Source of the DNA: Cupriavidus sp. EM10
Lineage (GTDB): Bacteria > Pseudomonadota > Gammaproteobacteria > Burkholderiales > Burkholderiaceae
NCBI RefSeq assembly: GCF_018729255.1
Contig: NZ_CP076062.1
Span: forward strand, 186,001-250,000
DNA: 64,000 nucleotides
Direction of reading: 5' to 3'
How positions within the stretch are numbered: the stretch's first letter is position 1; every line of letters begins with the position of its first letter. Position numbers and translations under genes: made by a program. Below the pieces are notes generated by a model. That model made no database searches, was not told where the DNA came from, and saw only the letters and a list, made by a program, of their open reading frames with translations. Of the stretch, positions 41,048 through 50,328 are shown in pieces.

Positions 41048-42477
41048 CACAAGCACATATGGCGCGTACCAACGGATCGTCGGCGGCGATCGCAGCCATC
41101 GCATATGCTGTCACCGCCGAAGAAGGGATCACGTTCTTGCGCTGCTGGCAGCAGGGTGAGTTCGAGACCATTCGGGTCGATTGGCCAAACGCCCCGGAAG
41201 CCGTGTTCCTGGGGGTCGAACCGCCCGAACTGGCGCAGCTTTCTGGACGTGACGACGCCCCTCAGGAGCGGTCGACGTTCGCCGAACAGGTGATACGGAT
41301 TCTGGAGTCGAGTGCATCAGCTTGGGATGATATGCGTGCCGATGAGCCGGACGAGAACGCCCGCGGTCGCATGCGTGCGCGTTCTGACGAGAACCGGGGG
41401 AACGTTGAGCGCATCAAGAAGTTGCTTGCAGACGCCAACATGGCGGTACCGCATGGCGGATGTCCAGCGCCAGTAGATGCCACGGAAGCGAAAGAGCGAG
41501 ATCATTTGGGATGCCCGCACTGCGGGACGGGTGTGTATGCCGCCGGCCTGACACGAGCGGCGGACATCGCAGAAGGCACCTGCTCCCAAAGTCGCAACCA
41601 CCTCTTTCGAAGCGCGGCAAAGATCATCGCCGCGAAGATCCGCGCCGAGTCCCCAGAGCCGGCGCCACGCGGAGGGGATGCCATGCTCCAGGCCTTCAAG
41701 GCATCAGGCCTCAAGCCGACGGCGGGTAATCGCAGGGCCTTCCGGGCTGGGTTTGTCTCCGCAGCTCCGCCGCCGGTCGTTTGGGATGGGCAACCGGTCG
41801 AGACAATTCTCTACTGGGCAAAGGCGTACTCCGGAAGCGGGTTTGGTGGCGGGCACGGCATGATCGTCAGGCTCCTTAACGAATACGCCGAGCTATCCGA
41901 GCTTGTCGCCGCATTCGGTGCCTCGATTCGTCTTGCACCATTCCAATGGCGCGTTCAGCCCTGGATGCTCGAGTGCTTCGGCGCGAAGATCGCCGCGGAT
42001 CGCGCAGAGCGCAACCATCGCTTCTATGAAGAGGCAACCGAGCTCGTACAAGCCAACGGCATGACATGCAGCGAAGCCCATCAGCTGGTCGACTACACGT
42101 TCGGCCGCCCGCCCGGTGAACTGAAACAGGAGATCGGGGGTGTGATGGTGACTCTCGCTGCTCTGTGCCTCGCAAGCGGCGCGGACATGCACCTGGCAGG
42201 CGAAACTGAACTCGCCAGGATCTGGACCATCGTCGAGAAGATTCGCGCGAAGCAGGCTGCAAAGCCGAAGCACTCGCCGCTTCCAGAGTACGTCCCGGCC
42301 GCGGTCTCGATGGATCGCCCCCTACGCGATCGCATTTTACAGATCGCAATGGAAGCCGACGCAGCAGCGAACCTGGGAGGCAACCAGCACATGGCCACCA
42401 CTCTCGCAGACATCAGCGAGCGCCTTTTGCACATAGTTGCGCCGATCGATGTCACGCCGCAGCAGCTCCCAGCCTGA
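41044..42477 (+). CDS. Mosaic protein with a MazG-like domain
   Basis: A 477-residue protein built of several modules. Residues about 150-165 carry CPHCGTGVYAAG, a half zinc-binding site. Residues about 215-275 (SGLKPTAGNRRAFRAGF, YSGSGFGGGHGMIVRLLNE) are phage-like modules. Residues about 320-420 resemble MazG-like nucleotide pyrophosphohydrolases: RNHRFYEEATELVQ and GELKQEIGGVMVTLAALC hold the acidic residues expected to bind magnesium. MazG-like enzymes clean up or redirect nucleotide pools. The modular build is the unusual point. Start overlaps the upstream stop. Confidence 0.65.
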   Translation: MTQAHMARTNGSSAAIAAIAYAVTAEEGITFLRCWQQGEFETIRVDWPNAPEAVFLGVEPPELAQLSGRDDAPQERSTFAEQVIRILESSASAWDDMRADEPDENARGRMRARSDENRGNVERIKKLLADANMAVPHGGCPAPVDATEAKERDHLGCPHCGTGVYAAGLTRAADIAEGTCSQSRNHLFRSAAKIIAAKIRAESPEPAPRGGDAMLQAFKASGLKPTAGNRRAFRAGFVSAAPPPVVWDGQPVETILYWAKAYSGSGFGGGHGMIVRLLNEYAELSELVAAFGASIRLAPFQWRVQPWMLECFGAKIAADRAERNHRFYEEATELVQANGMTCSEAHQLVDYTFGRPPGELKQEIGGVMVTLAALCLASGADMHLAGETELARIWTIVEKIRAKQAAKPKHSPLPEYVPAAVSMDRPLRDRILQIAMEADAAANLGGNQHMATTLADISERLLHIVAPIDVTPQQLPA

Positions 42478-42509
42478 TCTGCAGGATTCGAAATGACCCA
42501 AGGACCGAA

Positions 42510-43640
42510 ATGACTGACACCAAAGACGCCACTGCCGCGCAGACGGCTGAGAATGCTCAGATCGCGCCGGTGGTGGCGCGCATTGACGCGGCGCCCGCCG
42601 TACCAGCGCCAACGGAGGCCGAGATTGCGCAGGCATGGGCAACCTACAGCCAGCAGCAACGGATCGGAAAGCCGATGGTCGCTGCATTCGTGCTGGACAT
42701 GCTGGCGAAGTACGCCGCGACCGCCGCATCAGCGGGCGGGCCCGCCGGCGATACGTACCTGTGCAAAGCGTGGGGCGAAACCGATCTACCTGCGGCGGCT
42801 ATCGTCGTCGGTATGGATGGTGTGCGCGATTTCCTGGTCTCGGAATGGCTCGGGTCTGCGGATGACACTCATGACGATGGCACGAATTCGCTGGAGGACG
42901 CTCTGCAAGACATGCAAGAGCAGTGGTTGCGGGAAGGCGAAGCATGGGAATGGTCGATCGCATTCGAGCTCGGCGGCGTCAGCGTACAGAAAGTCGGCTG
43001 CGCCTCACCGGCACCCGCAGCGCAGGCGGGTTGCACTTTGATGCCGTGGCGCTGTTTCCACTGCGACGAAAAGTTTGACGACCACGCTGCAGCTGCAGAG
43101 CACTTCGGCACGTCGATGGCGCAGGAGCCCGCCTGCCAAATCGACATCACCACGTATCGCGAAATGGAGTCCCTCGTGCGCCAGCACGTCGAGGAAGATA
43201 CCGACCTGCATCGCGAGATCGCGCGCCTGCAGTGCGAGCATGCTACGGCGCTGATCCGTGAGGAAGAAAAGGGTTATGCGCGCGGCCTGCAACAGGCTGC
43301 GCAAGCGACGCTGACGGATAACGATCTGATCGAAATCGGCCGCACGCACAGCATTCATCCGGACAGCGCATTGCCGTTTGCGCGTGAAATCGCCACTCGC
43401 CAACAACAGGGCAGCGAGGCGGGCGTAGCCGCGCCTGTGTGCATAGGTGAATTTGTGTGCGGGGAAGTGCAGTTCGGCGTAGACGGGCCTGAATGCGGGG
43501 ACTACGAAATCATCTACACAAATGGCTTGCTGGATCAAGTCAACGAGGGCCACCAGTGCAAATCGTTCGGCATCTACATCGATCGCGCCGCCTTGGTTGC
43601 GGAGAACACGGCCGCAACCGAGGGAGGCGAGCGTGGCTAA
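42510..43640 (+). CDS. Phage-mosaic hypothetical protein with a C2H2-like segment
   Basis: A 376-residue protein. An Ala-rich opening leads to WATYSQQQRIGKPMVAAFVL. A zinc-finger-like segment WRCFHCDEKFDDHAAAAEHF sits near 180-200. A coiled-coil follows (DTDLHREIARLQCEHATAL). These modules are familiar from beta-proteobacterial phage hypotheticals, which supports the host group. No enzyme motif. It overlaps the next gene by eight bases. Confidence 0.65.
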   Translation: MTDTKDATAAQTAENAQIAPVVARIDAAPAVPAPTEAEIAQAWATYSQQQRIGKPMVAAFVLDMLAKYAATAASAGGPAGDTYLCKAWGETDLPAAAIVVGMDGVRDFLVSEWLGSADDTHDDGTNSLEDALQDMQEQWLREGEAWEWSIAFELGGVSVQKVGCASPAPAAQAGCTLMPWRCFHCDEKFDDHAAAAEHFGTSMAQEPACQIDITTYREMESLVRQHVEEDTDLHREIARLQCEHATALIREEEKGYARGLQQAAQATLTDNDLIEIGRTHSIHPDSALPFAREIATRQQQGSEAGVAAPVCIGEFVCGEVQFGVDGPECGDYEIIYTNGLLDQVNEGHQCKSFGIYIDRAALVAENTAATEGGERG

Positions 43641-43935
43641 GTTCTCTGTTGGGCAGGTTTGGCGCGGCAAACGTCCGGCCCATTCAAACGGTTTCGTTAA
43701 TGACCGCGTGATTACGTACGTCAGCCCGGTTGGGCGAATCCAGTACGACGGACCTACCGTCAACTTAGGGCGAAGGTTGCCAATAGTGGAAGCGGAAGTG
43801 TTCGAGAAATGGGCAGGAAGAGAGGTCGGCAACGAGCTCCCGGAAGGCGAGTGGCAACGCTGGTGCGATTACAAGCCGGAGAAGCGCGGCACGGCGGAAA
43901 TCGCCGCAGAGGATAAGGGAGGTGGCAATGCGTGA
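43633..43935 (+). CDS. Hypothetical protein
   Basis: A 100-residue protein with a GTG start at 43633 overlapping the upstream stop; GGGAGGCGA precedes it. It reads VAKFSVGQVWRGKRPAHSNG and then a strand-rich segment (VITYVSPVGRIQYDG), suggesting a small beta-barrel fold. Gene train 39552-47862. Function unknown. Confidence 0.58.
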   Translation: MAKFSVGQVWRGKRPAHSNGFVNDRVITYVSPVGRIQYDGPTVNLGRRLPIVEAEVFEKWAGREVGNELPEGEWQRWCDYKPEKRGTAEIAAEDKGGGNA

Positions 43936-45565
43936 CATGAACCAATGGCCGGATGCAGCACTACACCTTCCGGAACCGATGGATGATCCCGTAGGAGAAA
44001 CGCACCACATGCCGGGGTCATCGGAATATACGATCGCCTATCTTGATGCCAAGAAAGCTCCGCCCGGAACGAAACTCTACATCCACCAGCGGGGCAGCGT
44101 GCAGCAGGAGGAATCGGTGCTCGGTGATGGTGCGCCTCCAGCACCAAATGACCGCGTTTTGGAGCTGGAAAGCGTGCTGCGCAGTGTGGCCGGGCAGTTC
44201 GAACGCTTTGGCGATCGATTGCCGGTTGCTTTCGATTCGCGAGTAATCCACTACGTGCGCGATGCGCTGGCCGGCGCTGTGCCAGAGGCCGGAGCGGGCA
44301 ATGATACGACGCCGGATCTCAGGAAGGCATTGATTGACGCCATTGTCGAACATACAGATTCGTCGGAAAGCTGGGCGGAGGGCATCATTCAGCAGGCGAT
44401 GCTGGCAGCTCCTTTCGCGGCGCCCACGGCACGATTGCCCATGAATGAGCCTACTGCGCAGGCGGGAGAACTCGGGCTCAAGCGCACCTTCAAACGGTAC
44501 GACGCGCACGGGAAGGAAGATCCGCACGGCGTGTTTGTCTACTTTCTCGACATGCTCGAAGCAGTCAGCATCGCAACGGCACTCCCCCACGAACCAGATG
44601 TCGCGCTCCTGGCCAGCATGGCAACATGTCTGAATCACGGCTTTGGCATACTCCCCGCAGATGCGCAGCGCACCATGCTTTACGACATGCGCAAGCTCTA
44701 CAACGAGGTGGCGGGCAAAGGCTACTACCGCCCTGAAAGCCGGGAGGCTTACACCCGTTGGCTATCCAGGGAGATCGACGGCGGAGAGCGCGTGTCGGGC
44801 GGCATGGCGGATCTATTCTCACGGCAAGCAATTGCGCCGGAGCCGATCTACCAACTGCGCATGGCAGACGGATCATGGATCGACCAGGCCGAGCAGAGCT
44901 ACCGAAACAACATTCAGTATGCGGCCAACATAGTGCGAATTGTCTATGAGGCCCCTGCAAGCGCCGAGCACGTGGGTGGCCTCGCTAGTCATCCGGTCGT
45001 TGCCAAGCTGATCGAAGTTGCCCGATGTGCTTACCTCGCAATGGACGACTCGGAAGAGCAAGTGGTCGCCCAACGGCGTTGTCACGTTGTGGATGCAGGA
45101 TCTTTCGATTCCCTCTCCAATGCGCTTGATGCTCTTGACGAACTGCCAGACGACCAACCCGGCCATGCCATGGGCCCCGCTCAAAAGGCAGAGTGGGCGC
45201 TGCGCGGGGCGGCGACAGGTGTTCATCAACCCAGCGCTGCGCTGCCGCTAGCGCCCGATATGGAGGCGCCTGCTTCAGGCGCTGCGCCAGTTGAAGTCAA
45301 GGTGACGCCGGCCATGCGCGGCTGGCTTGAGCACATCGGGCGTGGGGGCGAGATCCGGCGCTCTGCCCAGTTCTTCACGGGCCCATACTCGACTCCCGGT
45401 CGCGGCGGCTTGACCTACGTGATGGTCGGAAAGCTCGAGGATGCGGGTCTGATTGAATGGGAGCCGGACGCGCCATTGGGGACTATTCAGCACGTTCGTG
45501 CTCGCCTGACCGATGCTGGTCGCGCCGTCATTGAAACAAAGAATGCGCGGGGTCGAAATGGCTGA
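43928..45565 (+). CDS. Large phage-mosaic hypothetical protein, winged-helix-like end
   Basis: A 545-residue protein of several modules. An early module contains LRKALIDAIVEHTDSSESWA; a central one YQLRMADGSWIDQAEQSYRN, known from beta-proteobacterial phage proteins. The last 85 residues (VTPAMRGWLEHIGRGGEIRR, GGLTYVMVGKLEDAGLIEWE, ARLTDAGRAVIE) form a winged-helix-like fold of the MarR type. GAGG precedes the ATG at 43928; a GTG at 43922 is possible. Function unknown; a regulatory or structural scaffold role is conceivable. Confidence 0.6.
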   Translation: MRDMNQWPDAALHLPEPMDDPVGETHHMPGSSEYTIAYLDAKKAPPGTKLYIHQRGSVQQEESVLGDGAPPAPNDRVLELESVLRSVAGQFERFGDRLPVAFDSRVIHYVRDALAGAVPEAGAGNDTTPDLRKALIDAIVEHTDSSESWAEGIIQQAMLAAPFAAPTARLPMNEPTAQAGELGLKRTFKRYDAHGKEDPHGVFVYFLDMLEAVSIATALPHEPDVALLASMATCLNHGFGILPADAQRTMLYDMRKLYNEVAGKGYYRPESREAYTRWLSREIDGGERVSGGMADLFSRQAIAPEPIYQLRMADGSWIDQAEQSYRNNIQYAANIVRIVYEAPASAEHVGGLASHPVVAKLIEVARCAYLAMDDSEEQVVAQRRCHVVDAGSFDSLSNALDALDELPDDQPGHAMGPAQKAEWALRGAATGVHQPSAALPLAPDMEAPASGAAPVEVKVTPAMRGWLEHIGRGGEIRRSAQFFTGPYSTPGRGGLTYVMVGKLEDAGLIEWEPDAPLGTIQHVRARLTDAGRAVIETKNARGRNG

Positions 45566-46202
45566 CAACAGCGCCGGACATGCCGAAGCAGCAGGAGACT
45601 CGAAGGAGAGGAAGTTTCGAGAGTTACTGCAGCTACACCGCAGCGCGGTACATCAGGGAGACACCGATCTGTCGGATGCCTTTGAGATCCGCTTACGAGA
45701 GTACTGTGAGCAGCTGGCTACCGGCCCGCACGACTCAGCCCCTCTTTCTGAACCCGTGATTCTTGACTTCGCCGCGATGCACGGTCTCATTTCCCCGCGC
45801 CGGCAGCAGAGGGAATGGTCAAGGAAGTTCAATCAGAAGCTGTTGGGGTTTGTGCGGAGCGTGCTTGCCGACTCTGAGCGCCGAGAAGCTGCGGCGCCGC
45901 ATCGTAGCCACCTGGCCGCCGCTGAAACGGCAAGAGACCCTGACCACGCCGACAACGCCGAAGACCTGGGCGAGGAGCTGCAGCACGCTTGTGCCGCAAG
46001 GCAGAGACAGGCGGGTGAGCACAGGGGGAATGGTCTGGTGGCCATAGTCGGTGAAATCGAACTGGTTCGCTCCGATTCAGACACTCGCCTTAGTACCGGT
46101 GCGCATAGATCCCTGTCTTTCGCGCTCAACACCGCTCGGGCCATTGCCGGCGAGGCCGCTTCCCGCGATAGCGGAGATGGAGGCTGTCATGTCCACGTTT
46201 GA
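45558..46202 (+). CDS. Hypothetical protein
   Basis: A 214-residue soluble helical protein starting MADNSAGHAEAAGDSKERKF. It overlaps the upstream stop by eight bases. It is rich in Arg, Ala and Glu with no conserved motif visible, and the C-terminal third may be disordered. Part of the 39552-47862 train. Function unknown. Confidence 0.58.
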   Translation: MADNSAGHAEAAGDSKERKFRELLQLHRSAVHQGDTDLSDAFEIRLREYCEQLATGPHDSAPLSEPVILDFAAMHGLISPRRQQREWSRKFNQKLLGFVRSVLADSERREAAAPHRSHLAAAETARDPDHADNAEDLGEELQHACAARQRQAGEHRGNGLVAIVGEIELVRSDSDTRLSTGAHRSLSFALNTARAIAGEAASRDSGDGGCHVHV

Positions 46203-46701
46203 GAGCTTCGATTGCCCGGAATGCGGAGGCAAGGAAACAGTCAAGATCATGCCGACTGCCGGCGGGCGCGGTACCGGCGAAGCTACCTCCTACGCGGCGA
46301 ATTGCGCTGCATGCAACCGCACGGTGGCGGAGGAACTGCCATCGAACTCGGATGGCAAACGGGCAACCGCCACGCGCGAACTCAAGCGCATCCTTGCCAG
46401 GTGGCCAGAAGAAAAGGCAGGCCGGCCGGGCGTGATGAGGACGCCGCCAGTTGTATCCATGCCGTCGGGTGCTGACGATCGCCAACGCGCCCAGGAGAGC
46501 GCGACGATCACCCTTGCGGACAATACCTTCAAAGAACGTGACTTGCTGGAGCGCGCGATGCGCAATCTGCGGGCGATCGCTCCGCGTCGAGGCGAAATAC
46601 GCTGGGTGTTGGTGCATCAGCTTTTCAGCACCGGTAGCACAGTGTCAGCAGCGATCTGCCGCGAGTTTGGGTACGACCCCGACGAGAAGGTTAAGCCATG
46701 A
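46189..46701 (+). CDS. Zinc-ribbon protein with a helical C-terminal part
   Basis: A 170-residue protein starting MSTFESFDCPECGGKETVKI, with GGAGG before the ATG. CPEC and CAAC, 27 residues apart, form a zinc ribbon. The C-terminal part (EIRWVLVHQLFSTGSTVSAA) looks like a small helical DNA-contact domain. It may bind nucleic acid. It overlaps the DUF5131-like gene by ATGA. Confidence 0.65.
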   Translation: MSTFESFDCPECGGKETVKIMPTAGGRGTGEATSYAANCAACNRTVAEELPSNSDGKRATATRELKRILARWPEEKAGRPGVMRTPPVVSMPSGADDRQRAQESATITLADNTFKERDLLERAMRNLRAIAPRRGEIRWVLVHQLFSTGSTVSAAICREFGYDPDEKVKP

Positions 46702-47862
46702 GCAAGGGTAGCAAGATCGAGTGGACGGACCATACATTTTTGGCTCGGTTGCGAGCCTGTCAGCCCTGGCTGCGATCATTGCTACGCGGAGGTATCGACG
46801 CCAGTTCGCGTGCTGGGCGTGAAGTTCGGTACGAGGCAACCGCGTCACCGGACCTCCGCTGAGAACTGGAAACAGCCCTTGCGCTGGGAACGAGAGCACG
46901 CGCAGTTCTATGCAGAGCATGGGCGCCGGCAGCGGGTGTTCAGCGCGAGTCTTTCAGATTGGCTAGACAATGCAGTGCCGATCGAATGGCTGGTGGATCT
47001 GCTTGACCTGGTGCGCCGGACGCCCAGTCTCGATTGGCTCCTGCTAACAAAGCGCATCGGCAACTTCAAGAAGCGGCTGGCAGATGCCAGCGACTACGTT
47101 TGGAACAGCGGCGCCGGCGCTATCGCTGACGCGGTTTCATTGCGCGAGTGGGTCGATGAATGGCGTAGCGGGCATCCCCCTGCAAACGTCTTTGTTGGGG
47201 CTACTATTGTCAATCAGGCAGAAGCGGATCGCGACATCCCAAAGCTGCTCGAAGTGCCGGCATATGTGCGCTTCCTTTCGATGGAGCCACTACTAGCGCC
47301 AGTAGACATCAGTGACTTCCTGACCCCGAGCTATCCGCATTGTGAAACCGGATTCGCCCAAGGCGAACGAATGGAGGCCGGATACTGTGGCACGTGCGCC
47401 GGTCACGTCAGCGACCCTATTCACAACCCAGCGATGCGTGACTTCGTCGACTGGGTGATCGTTGGCTGCGAGAGCGGGCCCCACGCAAGGCCGGCGCATC
47501 CGGATTGGGTAAGGAGCTTGAGGGACCAAGCCGTAGCCGCCGGTATTGCCTTCCTGTTCAAGCAGTGGGGTGAATGGTTGCCGTGGGATCATTTCAACGC
47601 TGCGCGAATCGACGACAGTTTGGAGAGCACACGATACGCGACGATGGAATGGAAGGGCGATCGCTGGGAAGACGTCGGTTACCCGATCTGGTCTGATTCT
47701 GTCGACGGCATAGTTGATGACAGGCACTGTATGGGGCGCGTAGGGAAGAAGGCCGCAGGTCGCTTGCTCGACGGGAAACTCTACGACGGATTCCCGGTGG
47801 CGGGCGCACAACCAGGGCGACATTCGTCGGTCTTGGCCACTGGCGCGGCCGTGAGTACATAG
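46698..47862 (+). CDS. DUF5131/phage Gp37-Gp68-like protein, frame interrupted near its start
   Basis: The ATG at 46698 reads MSKGSKIEWTDHTF, the family N-terminus. At the T5 run 46737-46741 the frame changes. The following frame continues WLGCEPVSPGCDHCYAE, the Cys cluster of this radical-SAM-related group, then WLLLTKRIGNFKKRLADAS, YVRFLSMEPLLAPVDI and IDWVIVGCESG-type segments. Removing one base at the T run would restore it, though the usual NPW between HTF and LGC is also partly absent. As written, translation would have to start at the GTG at 46810, without the Cys cluster. The activity of the family is not established. Confidence 0.75.
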
Positions 47863-47868
47863 AATGCG

Positions 47869-47907
47869 CATAACGCGTATTGATAAGCCGCGTGTCTGTT
47901 TGTTATA
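47869..47907 (+). promoter_or_regulatory. Promoter with 13-bp operator-like element
   Basis: CATAACGCGTATT (47869-47881) overlaps a TTGATA -35 box (47880-47885), followed 17 bases later by TTATAG. It drives the 48038 unit. Confidence 0.65.
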
Positions 47908-48037
47908 GTCAAGTCACGCGCGGATTTCGGCGTGATATTCGTCGCTGCCGGTACGTGTGGGTTTGAAGTCGTTCAAGATCCCCGGCTTTTGTCCGTTTAC
48001 CGGAATTGGGGCATACCAAATACTGCGAAGGACGGGC

Positions 48038-48304
48038 ATGGACATCCCCCTCGAGGTAGGAAAGGCGATCTACCGAACAGCAATCGACAGGAAGGCCCAC
48101 GACGCCGAAGGCGTCGCATGGTGGGCGGGCGTGGTTGCGGAAGTCGCTGCCGTGATTCGGGCGGATAACGTGTCAGCCGCCGCCCAGGTAATCCTGTGGT
48201 GGCACGCGGACTGGACAGAGGTTGGCGACACAGCGAGGGCAGCGGCCTCACGCATTCGGCGTGCCGCCCGAAACCTCAAGGTGCGGCTCGTCACGCAGGA
48301 ATGA
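48038..48304 (+). CDS. Hypothetical protein
   Basis: An 88-residue helical protein starting MDIPLEVGKAIYRTAIDRKA, with AAGGACGGG before the ATG at 48038. Trp-rich helices (VAWWAGVVAEV, VILWWHADW) give it an amphipathic character. First gene after the operator-bearing promoter at 47869. Function unknown. Confidence 0.62.
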   Translation: MDIPLEVGKAIYRTAIDRKAHDAEGVAWWAGVVAEVAAVIRADNVSAAAQVILWWHADWTEVGDTARAAASRIRRAARNLKVRLVTQE

Positions 48305-48386
48305 ACCGAGCGTGCTGCCGTCGCGCTGCGCCCCTAATTTCTGCCTTCCACCGGACGATCCATGTACCTCAGGGGATGAAAACAGC

Positions 48387-48584
48387 ATGCTCAAGTCGCT
48401 ACAGTCGTTGAACCTGGTTGGTGTCGCTGTCGTCAGCTACCTGCTAGTGACACTAGTTCTGCTTATCGGCGGTGTGTTCTGGCAGAAACTGCTCAATGGG
48501 GGCTTCCTGATGTTTATCGTAGGCTTTATACCCTGCTGCATTGGGCTGTTCTTCATCAAGTTCGAGGGCGGCCCGAAGCGGTAG
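48387..48584 (+). CDS. Small two-pass membrane protein
   Basis: A 65-residue protein starting MLKSLQSLNLVGVAVVSYLL, with two transmembrane segments (9-30 and 37-57) and a basic end. AGGGGATGA lies about 14 bases upstream. It begins a run of four small membrane proteins (48387-50294). Function unknown. Confidence 0.6.
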   Translation: MLKSLQSLNLVGVAVVSYLLVTLVLLIGGVFWQKLLNGGFLMFIVGFIPCCIGLFFIKFEGGPKR

Positions 48585-48631
48585 CGAGAGCCGCGGGGCC
48601 GAGGACGTCGCATCTATGGAGCAAACTTCGG

Positions 48632-49057
48632 ATGAATCAAGTAACTGGTAGTGCGGCATCGCCAACGAAGTCGGTGTTTGATGCCTTTGGGGCGATTGGC
48701 TGCGGCATATATGTCGGCGGCGCTGTTGCCGTTACCCTCTATTTCCTTCAGGAAGGCGGGATTCGTCTGACAGAAGGGCTTCCGGTTGCTGCGGTCGTCG
48801 CAGCGGCGGTAGCCGCTCTGTTGACGTTGGTCCGATGCGTGCTGACGGGCTTTTATGTGCCGTTGGCCATGATTGGCGTCTTCGTTCTCGGCTTTGGCGC
48901 TATCACGAAGATATCGGCCAACCTGCCTGATCCCGCCGCCGGCGGACTCGGTGCAGTTCAACTACGAATCGATGTAGCAATGCCATGGGTGTTCTTCGGT
49001 ATCTGCATGCTGGCCTTGTCCCTGGCATGTTTGACGCCTCGGCAGGATCTTGACTAG
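48632..49057 (+). CDS. Four-pass membrane protein
   Basis: A 141-residue protein starting MNQVTGSAASPTKSVFDAFG, with four transmembrane segments (near 20-40, 50-72, 76-95 and 113-133). The loops are short. No transporter motif. It belongs to the 48387-50294 cluster of small membrane proteins. Function unknown. Confidence 0.62.
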   Translation: MNQVTGSAASPTKSVFDAFGAIGCGIYVGGAVAVTLYFLQEGGIRLTEGLPVAAVVAAAVAALLTLVRCVLTGFYVPLAMIGVFVLGFGAITKISANLPDPAAGGLGAVQLRIDVAMPWVFFGICMLALSLACLTPRQDLD

Positions 49058-49076
49058 AGCTTTGGGGAGGGAAGGT

Positions 49077-49358
49077 ATGGTTCGCGCATACGAAATCTGG
49101 AAGGCTTACGCAATGGCCGTTGTTGACGCGGTGTTTGCCTACCTGGACAAGACAGACGATTGGGGTTGGCCACCCGTATTGGCTATGGTCCTTCCACTGC
49201 TGCCGCTACTCGCTGTCGACTGGTTTGTGTCCCGCTGGGTTTCTCTGGGCTTGTTCTTGCCCGTCGGCCTGCCCATTGGATGGTTCGTTGGGTCTCTGTT
49301 CTGCGCCTATCTTGCAACCGAGCATGGATCGTACCGTGAAGTGAGGCGACGCAGGTGA
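49077..49358 (+). CDS. Small two-pass membrane protein
   Basis: A 93-residue protein starting MVRAYEIWKAYAMAVVDAVF, with a very good ribosome site (GGAGGGAAGG). Two transmembrane segments (about 38-55 and 62-83) and a basic tail. Function unknown. Confidence 0.65.
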   Translation: MVRAYEIWKAYAMAVVDAVFAYLDKTDDWGWPPVLAMVLPLLPLLAVDWFVSRWVSLGLFLPVGLPIGWFVGSLFCAYLATEHGSYREVRRRR

Positions 49359-49392
49359 AGTGCTCTGTTGACCGACCCTGCGAGGAGAAGTT

Positions 49393-49989
49393 TTGACGGT
49401 ATGGGACTGGTTCTTCCCCGCGCGAAGGAAGCGCACGAGGGAAGGGTTGCCTTCGATCGATGTCTCCACCACGGCTGACTTCTATAAGGTCTTCACTTCA
49501 CCGAACCCTGTTCTGAGTGCGACGATCCACAACATAGCCGGCGACCAGGTTGGCACGGCCAGATACTCCATCTCGCCGCTGTCGGACCGCGTCTATGTCT
49601 TCGACATCAGAATTGCTCCACACCATCAGCGGCATGGCTATGGGACCGCAATGCTCTGCTACCTCGCAAAGGAGTATGGCCAGCCGATTACCCCCATCCA
49701 CGAAGTTGAGAGCGCCAACGAGTTCTGGGGCGCCGCCCGTCGTTACAGGGGAGCCGGCCTTTCCGTAACCGAAGATATCTCGATCAGCGAGATGGCACTC
49801 GAGGCGACGCGTTGGCAGCATCTCGCGCCCATCGCAGAGTGCCTGGACAAACTGATCACTAGACGGCTGCGTGTCGATCGCGAACCCTGGCATGTTGCCG
49901 TTGGTCGCGGGTTTGGCGCGGAGGACAACGGCGACGCCGCTACTTCTGGGCCGGCGATATCGGACGATTCGAATACTGTGAGAACATGA
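49393..49989 (+). CDS. GNAT-family N-acetyltransferase
   Basis: A 198-residue protein with a GNAT core: RVYVFDIRIAPHHQRHGYGT contains the acetyl-CoA binding motif Q/R-x-x-G-x-G/A (QRHGYG), and IHEVESANEFWGAARRYRGA matches the end of the fold. The start is a TTG at 49393, supported by GAGGAG at the right distance. The C-terminal 60 residues are outside the core. The substrate is unknown. It overlaps the next gene by ATGA. Confidence 0.75.
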   Translation: MTVWDWFFPARRKRTREGLPSIDVSTTADFYKVFTSPNPVLSATIHNIAGDQVGTARYSISPLSDRVYVFDIRIAPHHQRHGYGTAMLCYLAKEYGQPITPIHEVESANEFWGAARRYRGAGLSVTEDISISEMALEATRWQHLAPIAECLDKLITRRLRVDREPWHVAVGRGFGAEDNGDAATSGPAISDDSNTVRT

Positions 49990-50294
49990 GCAAACAAGAG
50001 AAGTTCTATGACTGGCTGTCGACTGGGGAACCACCACCCATCAATAGGCGCGTCTACGAGGCAGCCAAGCTGCCGTTTGCATATTTGGCGCAGTTCCTGT
50101 GGTGGGCCTCTTCCCCTTGGCGCCGAGCTCTTCCACTGGCGCTTGCGGGCGTCGCTCTCCTCTGCGGCTTTTTGATCCTGATGGGGGATGAAACCATTAC
50201 TTGGGGCGATTTCGGGACGGTCGCTACCGTCGCAACAGTTGTTCTGGGCGTAGTCGTCGTGATTCTCGACGTGCTGAGGGCAATATTCGAGTAA
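49986..50294 (+). CDS. Small membrane protein
   Basis: A 102-residue protein starting MSKQEKFYDWLSTGEPPPIN, with two transmembrane segments (about 47-66 and 76-98). Coupled to the GNAT gene by an ATGA overlap, so the two may act together. Function unknown. Confidence 0.62.
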   Translation: MSKQEKFYDWLSTGEPPPINRRVYEAAKLPFAYLAQFLWWASSPWRRALPLALAGVALLCGFLILMGDETITWGDFGTVATVATVVLGVVVVILDVLRAIFE

Positions 50295-50328
50295 CGCTCC
50301 GCACTTCACTCCTATTGGGACGTTTTCA

